64,000 nucleotides of DNA from JANQIO01 sp043513815 (GTDB lineage: Bacteria; Pseudomonadota; Gammaproteobacteria; Pseudomonadales; Halieaceae): contig CP121313.1 of NCBI GenBank assembly GCA_043513815.1, positions 4,310,727 through 4,374,726 of the forward strand, in the 5' to 3' direction. Within the stretch, counting starts at the first letter, position 1, and each line of letters opens with the position of its first letter. Of this stretch, positions 16,168-31,100 are shown one piece after another. The notes under the pieces were generated by a model that saw only the letters and a program-made list of their open reading frames with translations, made no database searches and was not told where the DNA came from. Made by a program: the position numbers and the translations under genes.

Positions 16168-19100
16168 TTATGTGAACAGGTTCTTGATATCTTCCAGAAG
16201 TTGCTCCAATTTCTCGACAAAAGTATACCTCGAAGCTTTCTCCAGTTGTGAATCCAGGTTTTCTCTTCCGTTGGCCTGCTGTGCGGTCTTTTCTTCCTCT
16301 AATTCGTCGCTCGCGGCCTGTCCATCATCGACCGGTATCTCCCCATCGACGGCCGGCTCTCCTTCAGTGGCTGCAGCCTCATCGGCTTCAGCAGCGCCCT
16401 CACCATCTGCCGGCAGGAGTGCCTCAGCCTCTGCCATACCTTCTTCAAGTTCTTCTACCGATATAACAAAGATGCCGGTGGCACTATTGCCGGCGTTGTC
16501 ACTGCCAACCACCAGCACAGCGATCTGCAGTTGGCCAGCGGCAGCCGCAGCCTCGCCGTCCACTTCGAACGTCATGGTGTCGGGGTCGAAAATCACGTAT
16601 TCAGGCAATGGGCTGCCATCTTCCAGTGTCGCCTCGACAAAGACAGATTCTCCCGGGCTGCTGTGCTCAAACGTGTTCGATGGCAGCGCAATCGTAGATG
16701 AACCCTCGGCCAGCACCCGCTGCTCGGTGAGGTTCACCGTCAGCATCACGGCCTGCTCATCACTACCCGTGGCAACCGGCCCTGCCTCATTTGCCGGCTG
16801 TGCCTGCTCGGCAGCAGGCGAGTCGTCCTGCTGGTCCGAACCGACATCACCAGAACCGCCGCCGCGTCCATCGCTGCCGGCGACCAGCTCACTACCACTA
16901 TCCAGGCTATCGCTGACTACCTCGATTCTGAAGCTGCCGGCAGCCGATTGGCCCTGGTCGTCGGTACCGACGATTCTGACCTCTATTGCCGTAACGCCCT
17001 GCGCAAAGGCTGCCTCGCCGTCCACGGCAAAGGTCTGCGTGTTGGCATCAAAAGAGACATAGTCGGGCAGTGGGCTGCCATCGGCCATGACTGCACTGAC
17101 CGAGATTTGTGCAAACGGGTCGTCATGCGTGAAGGTGTCTGCCGGCAGGGTGACCAGCGTAGTGCCCTCTGCCGTTATCGGTCGATTATCGAGGTCTACG
17201 TCCAGGTATACGCGGTCATCGACCAGATTCCAGATCTGGTCTGCGGACTCTGTAATCTCGCGAATAGTGTTGCCAAGGTCGATGTCATCGCCACCGTCAG
17301 TGCCAGGCGTTCCTGCGCCGTCGCCATCGCCACCGACTATAGGACCACCAACATCCGGACCACCGCCATCGCCGCCGTCACTGGGCTCCTCTATTCCACC
17401 GCCGCCCTGGTTGCCGTCGGGATCAGGCAGGAGCGGAGCGTCATCCACATTCAGCAGGGTGAGTCTGACAGAAGCAGAGGATTCAAGGCCCACTGTATCG
17501 GCAGCAACAACTGTATAGCTGTAGGCGTTATCACCCAGTTCAAAGTCGTTGGCCATGCCCGCAGCACCAGCTTCGGTCAGGGCCACGCTGCCCAGGGCGT
17601 CAATCGCAAAGAAGCCGTCCTCCGTCGTCGCGCGAACAACACCATCGCTCCACAGGAAGCCCATGCCGGCAAGAGCGATATTGTCAGACACCTGAACACG
17701 ACCCAGTGAAACACCCGCATCGGTGTTCTCGGCGAATTCGGTCGTCATCCCGTCGATCAGGGGGGCGGTGGTGTCTACAGTCAACTCAGACACCGTGCCA
17801 TCCGAGGTAGCGTTGCCTGCGGCATCCTGCACCGTGGCCACCACCTCATAGACGCCGTCGCCCAGATCACCATCGACATTCAGGGTCCAGCGATTACCCA
17901 CCAGGCTGAGGAAGCCATCGCCTTCCCGGTAGGTTTTCCCGTCGAGCTCGACCGTAAGGGTTTCGCCACTGGAGACACTGGCAGAGCCACCCAGGCTGGG
18001 GGAGCTGACGTTGGTCAACAAGTCGTCCACCGTCGGCGCACCAGGTGCTTCCGTGTCGATAGTGAGCTCGCCAGCGGTATCGTCAGTAACGGTAACACCA
18101 AAGCGATCGGTGCTTTCTACGGCGACATCGTAGGTGCCATCCTCCAGGCCCCCGGTGGATGCCAGATCCAGTACCCAGCTATCCCCAGACACAGACAGCG
18201 CGTTGCTAACGCCAAGCTCATAGGACACACCATCGACCGTGACGACCAGGCCGCCATCTGCGCGCGATGCGTCAAACGTGCCCCGCAGGGCAGGCTTGTC
18301 ACTGTTGGTGAGCTGTTCTTCTACCGTGGGCAGCGCCGCCTGAATCGTGTCGATTTCCAGCTCCGCGCTGGTCGGGTCGATGCTCACGTTGCCCGCTGGA
18401 TCTTCCAGGCTGGCACTCACGTCATAGATACCGTCTGCTATGGCATCGCTGTCGGGAATAACCAGGGTCCAGGTGGTACCCGTCACGCTCAGGTGCGAAT
18501 CGCCCTCGGAGTACTTCACCCCGTTGACGGTCACTGTTAACTCGTCACCGGCCGCCAGAACTACAGTGCCCGAAATAACCGGTGTACTGTCATTGACCAC
18601 CTGGGACACGACCGTGGGCGCCGGCGGAGGCGAGAGGTCAATCTCGACCTCGCCAGACGTGCTATCAACGCTCTGGTTGCCTGCCTGATCTACGACACGG
18701 GCAACCACGTCGTAAGTACCCTCGGAGAGTTCCTCGCCAGCAGGTATCGCCAGCGTCCAGTCGCCGCCGACAACGCTTAGCTGACCACCACCCTCGGTGT
18801 AGGTGACCCCATTGACCACGACTGAAAGCGATTCATCTGCGGCGAGATTTGCACTGCCGGTGATAGACGGCGTCTGGTCGTTGGTGACCAGGTCATTAAC
18901 CGTCGGCAGGTTAGGCGCTACGGTATCGATGACCAGCTCACCGCTGGTTGAATCTGTAATGCTGTTCCCCGCCGCGTCCGTCGCGCGGGCGACAATATCG
19001 TAACTCCCGTCTGGCAGCGGGCTGGTCAGCGTCAGTGTCCAGTTGCTTCCCACAAGGCTCAGCTCCGGACTGGCTTCCGTGTAGGTGACACCATTCACCG

Positions 19101-22100
19101 TCACTTCGAGGAATTCGCCGGCTACCAGCGTGGAAGTGCCGGTAATCACTGGCGTTGTATCGTTTGTCACCTGGCTATTGACTGTGGGCTGTGCCGGAGG
19201 CGTGGTGTCTTCCGGTACGTCTGTTACTGTGATTAAGAAGCTTTCCGTACGCGAAAGACCGCCGGCGTCAGTCGAAGTAATGGAAAGCGTCACAGTGGGC
19301 TCAGTTTCAAAGTCGAGACTCTGGCCTGCCCGGAGCTTGAGTTGGCCCAGTCCGTTAACTTCAAAGCGGCTATCGCTGACTGCGTAACTGTGGCTGGAGC
19401 CAGCGTCGGGGTCACTGGTGATCAACGTGCCAATCACCGCACCCGCGGCATTCTCCGTCACCGTGCTCCCCGCGAGCGCTATGTCAACGGGTGCCTCGTT
19501 GACGTTGGTGACAGTAATATTGACGGTCTGGCTGCTGGTATTGCCCGCGCCATCTGTGGCCTGGACAGTTACTTCATAGATACCGTCGCCATTGCTATCC
19601 AGCGGCGCCTCGAAATCCGGGCGGCTGTTAAAGGTGATATTGCCCGCAGCATCAATGCTGAAGCGGCCGGCATCGGCACCGCCAATAATGGCAAACGTTG
19701 CCGGCTCGTTGGCCGTCACCTGCAATATCGTGGTCGATACGGTGGTATTTTCAGCCACCGAGACTGCTGCCGGACTGGTAATCGTCGGTGGTGTGACATC
19801 TGGCGTAGCAGAAACAGTAATAGTAGCGGTAGCCGTATCCAGCCCACCGTTGCCGTCACTGACTTCATACTGGAAGCTGTCGTTACCGGTAAAGCCTGCA
19901 TTCGGGGTATACGTGAAGCTGCCGTCTGCATTGAGGGTCAGGGACCCGTTTGACGGGCCCACCACTGGCGTCGTGTTGACAGTGAGCGTGTCCAGATCTG
20001 CATCGGAATCGTTAGCCAGCACGCCCGCTGCAGCCGAAGTAGTAATGGGTACATTGATCGTTGTGCTATAGACATCGTCGTCGGCCACCGGTGGGGTGTT
20101 GATACCTTCCGCAACGTCAGTCACTGTGATCGTGATCGTCTGCTGCGTCGTATTTCCCGCCGCATCCTCGACCTCGACCGTCACCACATAGTCATTGTCA
20201 CCGCCCACATCATCCGGCAACTCAAAGTCCGGCGACGCGTCAAACGTGATGTTCCCGCTTCCATCAATACTGAACAGACCGTCATCGTCCGTGCCCACCA
20301 GGCTGTACGTCACCGCCTCGTTCGCCGTCACCGTCAACACCGCGGTCGTCGTCGCTACGTTTTCTGCGACACTCGCAGAGTTCGGGCTGGTGATCACCGG
20401 CGGCGTCACATCCGGACCCGCATTCACCGTGATCGTCACCGTGCCCGTATCCGTATCGCCCTGCGCGTCCGTCAACGTGTACGTGAACGTGTCCGAACCC
20501 GTAAATCCGGCCAACGGCGTGTAATTGAACGTGCCGTCTCCGTTCTGCGTCACCGTACCGCCGCCCGTGCTCGTCACGTCAAACGTCGTGATCGTCGCAC
20601 TATCCACCAGCGTGTCGTTCGACAACACATCAAGGTTTGTCAGACCAACGTTCTCACTCGTCGTGAACCCATCCGCCGCCGCGACCGGACTCCCCTCATC
20701 CGCATCCGTCAGGTTGATCGTCAGCGTTTCGGTGTTACTGACGTTCGTGCCGTCACTCGCCTGAACATCCACCGTAAAGCTCGTCGTGCCCGACTCAAAA
20801 TCGATAAACGCCGCGCCGGCCGCCGTCAGACTGATCTCTCCCGTCGTGCTATTGATGCTGAACAGCGGATCCGTTCCATCATCCGGGATCGTGCCCACCA
20901 GGCTGAACGTCAACGTCGAACCAGCATCATCATCCGTCGCATCAGCATCCGCGCCCGCGATCACGCCCGCACTCGCATCTTCCGCAAGACTCACGCTCGC
21001 GTTATCCAGCGTCAGCACCGGCGCGTTGTCATTCACATCCGTCACACTGATCGTGATCGTCTGCTGCGTCGTATTTCCCGCCGCATCCTCGACCTCGACC
21101 GTCACCACATAGTCATTGTCACCGCCCACATCATCCGGCAACTCAAAGTCCGGCGACGCGTCAAACGTGATGTTCCCGCTTCCATCAATACTGAACAGAC
21201 CGTCATCGTCCGTGCCCACCAGGCTGTACGTCACCGCCTCGTTCGCCGTCACCGTCAACACCGCGGTCGTCGTCGCTACGTTTTCTGCGACACTCGCAGA
21301 GTTCGGGCTGGTGATCACCGGCGGCGTCACATCCGGACCCGCATTCACCGTGATCGTCACCGTGCCCGTATCCGTATCGCCCTGCGCGTCCGTCAACGTG
21401 TACGTGAACGTGTCCGAACCCGTAAATCCGGCCAACGGCGTGTAATTGAACGTGCCGTCTCCGTTCTGCGTCACCGTACCGCCGCCCGTGCTCGTCACGT
21501 CAAACGTCGTGATCGTCGCACTATCCACCAGCGTGTCGTTCGACAACACATCAAGGTTCGTCAGACCAACGTTCTCACTCGTCGTGAACCCATCCGCCGC
21601 CGCGACCGGACTCCCCTCATCCGCATCCGTCAGGTTGATCGTCAGCGTTTCGGTGTTACTGACGTTCGTGCCGTCACTCGCCTGAACATCCACCGTAAAG
21701 CTCGTCGTGCCCGACTCAAAATCGATAAACGCCGCGCCGGCCGCCGTCAGACTGATCTCTCCCGTCGTGCTATTGATGCTGAACAGCGGATCCGTTCCAT
21801 CATCCGGGATCGTGCCCACCAGGCTGAACGTCAACGTCGAACCAGCATCATCATCCGTCGCATCAGCATCCGCGCCCGCGATCACGCCCGCACTCGCATC
21901 TTCCGCAAGACTCACGCTCGCGTTATCCAGCGTCAGCACCGGCGCGTTGTCATTCACATCCGTCACACTGATCGTGATCGTCTGCTGCGTCGTATTTCCC
22001 GCCGCATCCTCGACCTCGACCGTCACCACATAGTCATTGTCACCGCCCACATCATCCGGCAACTCAAAGTCCGGCGACGCGTCAAACGTGATGTTCCCGC

Positions 22101-25100
22101 TTCCATCAATACTGAACAGACCGTCATCGTCCGTGCCCACCAGGCTGTACGTCACCGCCTCGTTCGCCGTCACCGTCAACACCGCGGTCGTCGTCGCTAC
22201 GTTTTCTGCGACACTCGCAGAGTTCGGGCTGGTGATCACCGGCGGCGTCACATCCGGACCCGCATTCACCGTGATCGTCACCGTGCCCGTATCCGTATCG
22301 CCCTGCGCGTCCGTCAACGTGTACGTGAACGTGTCCGAACCCGTAAATCCGGCCAACGGCGTGTAATTGAACGTGCCGTCTCCGTTCTGCGTCACCGTAC
22401 CGCCGCCCGTGCTCGTCACGTCAAACGTCGTGATCGTCGCACTATCCACCAGCGTGTCGTTCGACAACACATCAAGGTTCGTCAGACCAACGTTCTCACT
22501 CGTCGTGAACCCATCCGCCGCCGCGACCGGACTCCCCTCATCCGCATCCGTCAGGTTGATCGTCAGCGTTTCGGTGTTACTGACGTTCGTGCCGTCACTC
22601 GCCTGAACATCCACCGTAAAGCTCGTCGTGCCCGACTCAAAATCGATAAACGCCGCGCCGGCCGCCGTCAGACTGATCTCTCCCGTCGTGCTATTGATGC
22701 TGAACAGCGGATCCGTTCCATCATCCGGGATCGTGCCCACCAGGCTGAACGTCAACGTCGAACCAGCATCATCATCCGTCGCATCAGCATCCGCGCCCGC
22801 GATCACGCCCGCACTCGCATCTTCCGCAAGACTCACGCTCGCGTTATCCAGCGTCAGCACCGGCGCGTTGTCATTCACATCCGTCACACTGATCGTGATC
22901 GTCTGCTGCGTCGTATTTCCCGCCGCATCCTCGACCTCGACCGTCACCACATAGTCATTGTCACCGCCCACATCATCCGGCAACTCAAAGTCCGGCGACG
23001 CGTCAAACGTGATGTTCCCGCTTCCATCAATACTGAACAGACCGTCATCGTCCGTGCCCACCAGGCTGTACGTCACCGCCTCGTTCGCCGTCACCGTCAA
23101 CACCGCGGTCGTCGTCGCTACGTTTTCTGCGACACTCGCAGAGTTCGGGCTGGTGATCACCGGCGGCGTCACATCCGGACCCGCATTCACCGTGATCGTC
23201 ACCGTGCCCGTATCCGTATCGCCCTGCGCGTCCGTCAACGTGTACGTGAACGTGTCCGAACCCGTAAATCCGGCCAACGGCGTGTAATTGAACGTGCCGT
23301 CTCCGTTCTGCGTCACCGTACCGCCGCCCGTGCTCGTCACGTCAAACGTCGTGATCGTCGCACTATCCACCAGCGTGTCGTTCGACAACACATCAAGGTT
23401 CGTCAGACCAACGTTCTCACTCGTCGTGAACCCATCCGCCGCCGCGACCGGACTCCCCTCATCCGCATCCGTCAGGTTGATCGTCAGCGTTTCGGTGTTA
23501 CTGACGTTCGTGCCGTCACTCGCCTGAACATCCACCGTAAAGCTCGTCGTGCCCGACTCAAAATCGATAAACGCCGCGCCGGCCGCCGTCAGACTGATCT
23601 CTCCCGTCGTGCTATTGATGCTGAACAGCGGATCCGTTCCATCATCCGGGATCGTGCCCACCAGGCTGAACGTCAACGTCGAACCAGCATCATCATCCGT
23701 CGCATCAGCATCCGCGCCCGCGATCACGCCCGCACTCGCATCTTCCGCAAGACTCACGCTCGCGTTATCCAGCGTCAGCACCGGCGCGTTGTCATTCACA
23801 TCCGTCACACTGATCGTGATCGTCTGCTGCGTCGTATTTCCCGCCGCATCCTCGACCTCGACCGTCACCACATAGTCATTGTCACCGCCCACATCATCCG
23901 GCAACTCAAAGTCCGGCGACGCGTCAAACGTGATGTTCCCGCTTCCATCAATACTGAACAGACCGTCATCGTCCGTGCCCACCAGGCTGTACGTCACCGC
24001 CTCGTTCGCCGTCACCGTCAACACCGCGGTCGTCGTCGCTACGTTTTCTGCGACACTCGCAGAGTTCGGGCTGGTGATCACCGGCGGCGTCACATCCGGA
24101 CCCGCATTCACCGTGATCGTCACCGTGCCCGTATCCGTATCGCCCTGCGCGTCCGTCAACGTGTACGTGAACGTGTCCGAACCCGTAAATCCGGCCAACG
24201 GCGTGTAATTGAACGTGCCGTCTCCGTTCTGCGTCACCGTACCGCCGCCCGTGCTCGTCACGTCAAACGTCGTGATCGTCGCACTATCCACCAGCGTGTC
24301 GTTCGACAACACATCAAGGTTCGTCAGACCAACGTTCTCACTCGTCGTGAACCCATCCGCCGCCGCGACCGGACTCCCCTCATCCGCATCCGTCAGGTTG
24401 ATCGTCAGCGTTTCGGTGTTACTGACGTTCGTGCCGTCACTCGCCTGAACATCCACCGTAAAGCTCGTCGTGCCCGACTCAAAATCGATAAACGCCGCGC
24501 CGGCCGCCGTCAGACTGATCTCTCCCGTCGTGCTATTGATGCTGAACAGCGGATCCGTTCCATCATCCGGGATCGTGCCCACCAGGCTGAACGTCAACGT
24601 CGAACCAGCATCATCATCCGTCGCATCAGCATCCGCGCCCGCGATCACGCCCGCACTCGCATCTTCCGCAAGACTCACGCTCGCGTTATCCAGCGTCAGC
24701 ACCGGCGCGTTGTCATTCACATCCGTCACACTGATCGTGATCGTCTGCTGCGTCGTATTTCCCGCCGCATCCTCGACCTCGACCGTCACCACATAGTCAT
24801 TGTCACCGCCCACATCATCCGGCAACTCAAAGTCCGGCGACGCGTCAAACGTGATGTTCCCGCTTCCATCAATACTGAACAGACCGTCATCGTCCGTGCC
24901 CACCAGGCTGTACGTCACCGCCTCGTTCGCCGTCACCGTCAACACCGCGGTCGTCGTCGCTACGTTTTCTGCGACACTCGCAGAGTTCGGGCTGGTGATC
25001 ACCGGCGGCGTCACATCCGGACCCGCATTCACCGTGATCGTCACCGTGCCCGTATCCGTATCGCCCTGCGCGTCCGTCAACGTGTACGTGAACGTGTCCG

Positions 25101-28100
25101 AACCCGTAAATCCGGCCAACGGCGTGTAATTGAACGTGCCGTCTCCGTTCTGCGTCACCGTACCGCCGCCCGTGCTCGTCACGTCAAACGTCGTGATCGT
25201 CGCACTATCCACCAGCGTGTCGTTCGACAACACATCAAGGTTCGTCAGACCAACGTTCTCACTCGTCGTGAACCCATCCGCCGCCGCGACCGGACTCCCC
25301 TCATCCGCATCCGTCAGGTTGATCGTCAGCGTTTCGGTGTTACTGACGTTCGTGCCGTCACTCGCCTGAACATCCACCGTAAAGCTCGTCGTGCCCGACT
25401 CAAAATCGATAAACGCCGCGCCGGCCGCCGTCAGACTGATCTCTCCCGTCGTGCTATTGATGCTGAACAGCGGATCCGTTCCATCATCCGGGATCGTGCC
25501 CACCAGGCTGAACGTCAACGTCGAACCAGCATCATCATCCGTCGCATCAGCATCCGCGCCCGCGATCACGCCCGCACTCGCATCTTCCGCAAGACTCACG
25601 CTCGCGTTATCCAGCGTCAGCACCGGCGCGTTGTCATTCACATCCGTCACACTGATCGTGATCGTCTGCTGCGTCGTATTTCCCGCCGCATCCTCGACCT
25701 CGACCGTCACCACATAGTCATTGTCACCGCCCACATCATCCGGCAACTCAAAGTCCGGCGACGCGTCAAACGTGATGTTCCCGCTTCCATCAATACTGAA
25801 CAGACCGTCATCGTCCGTGCCCACCAGGCTGTACGTCACCGCCTCGTTCGCCGTCACCGTCAACACCGCGGTCGTCGTCGCTACGTTTTCTGCGACACTC
25901 GCAGAGTTCGGGCTGGTGATCACCGGCGGCGTCACATCCGGACCCGCATTCACCGTGATCGTCACCGTGCCCGTATCCGTATCGCCCTGCGCGTCCGTCA
26001 ACGTGTACGTGAACGTGTCCGAACCCGTAAATCCGGCCAACGGCGTGTAATTGAACGTGCCGTCTCCGTTCTGCGTCACCGTACCGCCGCCCGTGCTCGT
26101 CACGTCAAACGTCGTGATCGTCGCACTATCCACCAGCGTGTCGTTCGACAACACATCAAGGTTCGTCAGACCAACGTTCTCACTCGTCGTGAACCCATCC
26201 GCCGCCGCGACCGGACTCCCCTCATCCGCATCCGTCAGGTTGATCGTCAGCGTTTCGGTGTTACTGACGTTCGTGCCGTCACTCGCCTGAACATCCACCG
26301 TAAAGCTCGTCGTGCCCGACTCAAAATCGATAAACGCCGCGCCGGCCGCCGTCAGACTGATCTCTCCCGTCGTGCTATTGATGCTGAACAGCGGATCCGT
26401 TCCATCATCCGGGATCGTGCCCACCAGGCTGAACGTCAACGTCGAACCAGCATCATCATCCGTCGCATCAGCATCCGCGCCCGCGATCACGCCCGCACTC
26501 GCATCTTCCGCAAGACTCACGCTCGCGTTATCCAGCGTCAGCACCGGCGCGTTGTCATTCACATCCGTCACACTGATCGTGATCGTCTGCTGCGTCGTAT
26601 TTCCCGCCGCATCCTCGACCTCGACCGTCACCACATAGTCATTGTCACCGCCCACATCATCCGGCAACTCAAAGTCCGGCGACGCGTCAAACGTGATGTT
26701 CCCGCTTCCATCAATACTGAACAGACCGTCATCGTCCGTGCCCACCAGGCTGTACGTCACCGCCTCGTTCGCCGTCACCGTCAACACCGCGGTCGTCGTC
26801 GCTACGTTTTCTGCGACACTCGCAGAGTTCGGGCTGGTGATCACCGGCGGCGTGTCATCAACCGCATTCACCGTGATCGTCACCGTCGCCGGTGAACTCA
26901 CGTTGCCGTCAACATCCGCGATCGTGTACGCAAACGTATCGCCCGTCGTATCCGAGCCATCATGCGTGTAAACAACCGTGCCATCCGTGCCGACACTCAC
27001 CGTGCCATTGCTCGGCGCACTCGTGATCACGATGCTGGTCAGATCCAGACCGCTTTCACTATCACTGTCATTCGCCGCCAGGTCGATCGTCGTCGACGCG
27101 CCCTCATCCAGCGTCGCACTATCGGCAACAACCGTCGGCGCCGTGTCATCAACCGCATTCACCGTGATCGTCACCGTCGCCGGTGAACTCACGTTGCCGT
27201 CAACATCCGCGATCGTGTACGCAAACGTATCGCCCGTCGTATCCGAGCCATCATGCGTGTAAACAACCGTGCCATCCGTGCCGACACTCACCGTGCCATT
27301 GCTCGGCGCACTCGTGATCACGATGCTGGTCAGATCCAGACCGCTTTCACTATCACTGTCATTCGCCGCCAGGTCGATCGTCGTCGACGCGCCCTCATCC
27401 AGCGTCGCACTATCGGCAACAACCGTCGGCGCCGTGTCATCAACCGCATTCACCGTGATCGTCACCGTCGCCGGTGAACTCACGTTGCCGTCAACATCCG
27501 CGATCGTGTACGCAAACGTATCGCCCGTCGTATCCGAGCCATCATGCGTGTAAACAACCGTGCCATCCGTGCCGACACTCACCGTGCCATTGCTCGGCGC
27601 ACTCGTGATCACGATGCTGGTCAGATCCAGACCGCTTTCACTATCACTGTCATTCGCCGCCAGGTCGATCGTCGTCGACGCGCCCTCATCCAGCGTCGCA
27701 CTATCGGCAACAACCGTCGGCGCCGTGTCATCAACCGCATTCACCGTGATCGTCACCGTCGCCGGTGAACTCACGTTGCCGTCAACATCCGCGATCGTGT
27801 ACGCAAACGTATCGCCCGTCGTATCCGAGCCATCATGCGTGTAAACAACCGTGCCATCCGTGCCGACACTCACCGTGCCATTGCTCGGCGCACTCGTGAT
27901 CACGATGCTGGTCAGATCCAGACCGCTTTCACTATCACTGTCATTCGCCGCCAGGTCGATCGTCGTCGACGCGCCCTCATCCAGCGTCGCACTATCGGCA
28001 ACAACCGTCGGCGCCGTGTCATCAACCGCATTCACCGTGATCGTCACCGTCGCCGGTGAACTCACGTTGCCGTCAACATCCGCGATCGTGTACGCAAACG

Positions 28101-31100
28101 TATCGCCCGTCGTATCCGAGCCATCATGCGTGTAAACAACCGTGCCATCCGTGCCGACACTCACCGTGCCATTGCTCGGCGCACTCGTGATCACGATGCT
28201 GGTCAGATCCAGACCGCTTTCACTATCACTGTCATTCGCCGCCAGGTCGATCGTCGTCGACGCGCCCTCATCCAGCGTCGCACTATCGGCAACAACCGTC
28301 GGCGCCGTGTCATCAACCGCATTCACCGTGATCGTCACCGTCGCCGGTGAACTCACGTTGCCGTCAACATCCGCGATCGTGTACGCAAACGTATCGCCCG
28401 TCGTATCCGAGCCATCATGCGTGTAAACAACCGTGCCATCCGTGCCGACACTCACCGTGCCATTGCTCGGCGCACTCGTGATCACGATGCTGGTCAGATC
28501 CAGACCGCTTTCACTATCACTGTCATTCGCCGCCAGGTCGATCGTCGTCGACGCGCCCTCATCCAGCGTCGCACTATCGGCAACAACCGTCGGCGCCGTG
28601 TCATCAACCGCATTCACCGTGATCGTCACCGTCGCCGGTGAACTCACGTTGCCGTCAACATCCGCGATCGTGTACGCAAACGTATCGCCCGTCGTATCCG
28701 AGCCATCATGCGTGTAAACAACCGTGCCATCCGTGCCGACACTCACCGTGCCATTGCTCGGCGCACTCGTGATCACGATGCTGGTCAGATCCAGACCGCT
28801 TTCACTATCACTGTCATTCGCCGCCAGGTCGATCGTCGTCGACGCGCCCTCATCCAGCGTCGCACTATCGGCAACAACCGTCGGCGCCGTGTCATCAACC
28901 GCATTCACCGTGATCGTCACCGTCGCCGGTGAACTCACGTTGCCGTCAACATCCGCGATCGTGTACGCAAACGTATCGCCCGTCGTATCCGAGCCATCAT
29001 GCGTGTAAACAACCGTGCCATCCGTGCCGACACTCACCGTGCCATTGCTCGGCGCACTCGTGATCACGATGCTGGTCAGATCCAGACCGCTTTCACTATC
29101 ACTGTCATTCGCCGCCAGGTCGATCGTCGTCGACGCGCCCTCATCCAGCGTCGCACTATCGGCAACAACCGTCGGCGCCGTGTCATCAACCGCATTCACC
29201 GTGATCGTCACCGTCGCCGGTGAACTCACGTTGCCGTCAACATCCGCGATCGTGTACGCAAACGTATCGCCCGTCGTATCCGAGCCATCATGCGTGTAAA
29301 CAACCGTGCCATCCGTGCCGACACTCACCGTGCCATTGCTCGGCGCACTCGTGATCACGATGCTGGTCAGATCCAGACCGCTTTCACTATCACTGTCATT
29401 CGCCGCCAGGTCGATCGTCGTCGACGCGCCCTCATCCAGCGTCGCACTATCGGCAACAACCGTCGGCGCCGTGTCATCAACCGCATTCACCGTGATCGTC
29501 ACCGTCGCCGGTGAACTCACGTTGCCGTCAACATCCGCGATCGTGTACGCAAACGTATCGCCCGTCGTATCCGAGCCATCATGCGTGTAAACAACCGTGC
29601 CATCCGTGCCGACACTCACCGTGCCATTGCTCGGCGCACTCGTGATCACGATGCTGGTCAGATCCAGACCGCTTTCACTATCACTGTCATTCGCCGCCAG
29701 GTCGATCGTCGTCGACGCGCCCTCATCCAGCGTCGCACTATCGGCAACAACCGTCGGCGCCGTGTCATCAACCGCATTCACCGTGATCGTCACCGTCGCC
29801 GGTGAACTCACGTTGCCGTCAACATCCGCGATCGTGTACGCAAACGTATCGCCCGTCGTATCCGAGCCATCATGCGTGTAAACAACCGTGCCATCCGTGC
29901 CGACACTCACCGTGCCATTGCTCGGCGCACTCGTGATCACGATGCTGGTCAGATCCAGACCGCTTTCACTATCACTGTCATTCGCCGCCAGGTCGATCGT
30001 CGTCGACGCGCCCTCATCCAGCGTCGCACTATCGGCAACAACCGTCGGCGCCGTGTCATCAACCGCATTCACCGTGATCGTCACCGTCGCCGGTGAACTC
30101 ACGTTGCCGTCAACATCCGCGATCGTGTACGCAAACGTATCGCCCGTCGTATCCGAGCCATCATGCGTGTAAACAACCGTGCCATCCGTGCCGACACTCA
30201 CCGTGCCATTGCTCGGCGCACTCGTGATCACGATGCTGGTCAGATCCAGACCGCTTTCACTATCACTGTCATTCGCCGCCAGGTCGATCGTCGTCGACGC
30301 GCCCTCATCCAGCGTCGCACTATCGGCAACAACCGTCGGCGCCGTGTCATCAACCGCATTCACCGTGATCGTCACCGTCGCCGGTGAACTCACGTTGCCG
30401 TCAACATCCGCGATCGTGTACGCAAACGTATCGCCCGTCGTATCCGAGCCATCATGCGTGTAAACAACCGTGCCATCCGTGCCGACACTCACCGTGCCAT
30501 TGCTCGGCGCACTCGTGATCACGATGCTGGTCAGATCCAGACCGCTTTCACTATCACTGTCATTCGCCGCCAGGTCGATCGTCGTCGACGCGCCCTCATC
30601 CAGCGTCGCACTATCGGCAACAACCGTCGGCGCCGTGTCATCAACCGCATTCACCGTGATCGTCACCGTCGCCGGTGAACTCACGTTGCCGTCAACATCC
30701 GCGATCGTGTACGCAAACGTATCGCCCGTCGTATCCGAGCCATCATGCGTGTAAACAACCGTGCCATCCGTGCCGACACTCACCGTGCCATTGCTCGGCG
30801 CACTCGTGATCACGATGCTGGTCAGATCCAGACCGCTTTCACTATCACTGTCATTCGCCGCCAGGTCGATCGTCGTCGACGCGCCCTCATCCAGCGTCGC
30901 ACTATCGGCAACAACCGTCGGCGCCGTGTCATCAACCGCATTCACCGTGATCGTCACCGTCGCCGGTGAACTCACGTTGCCGTCAACATCCGCGATCGTG
31001 TACGCAAACGTATCGCCCGTCGTATCCGAGCCATCATGCGTGTAAACAACCGTGCCATCCGTGCCGACACTCACCGTGCCATTGCTCGGCGCACTCGTGA

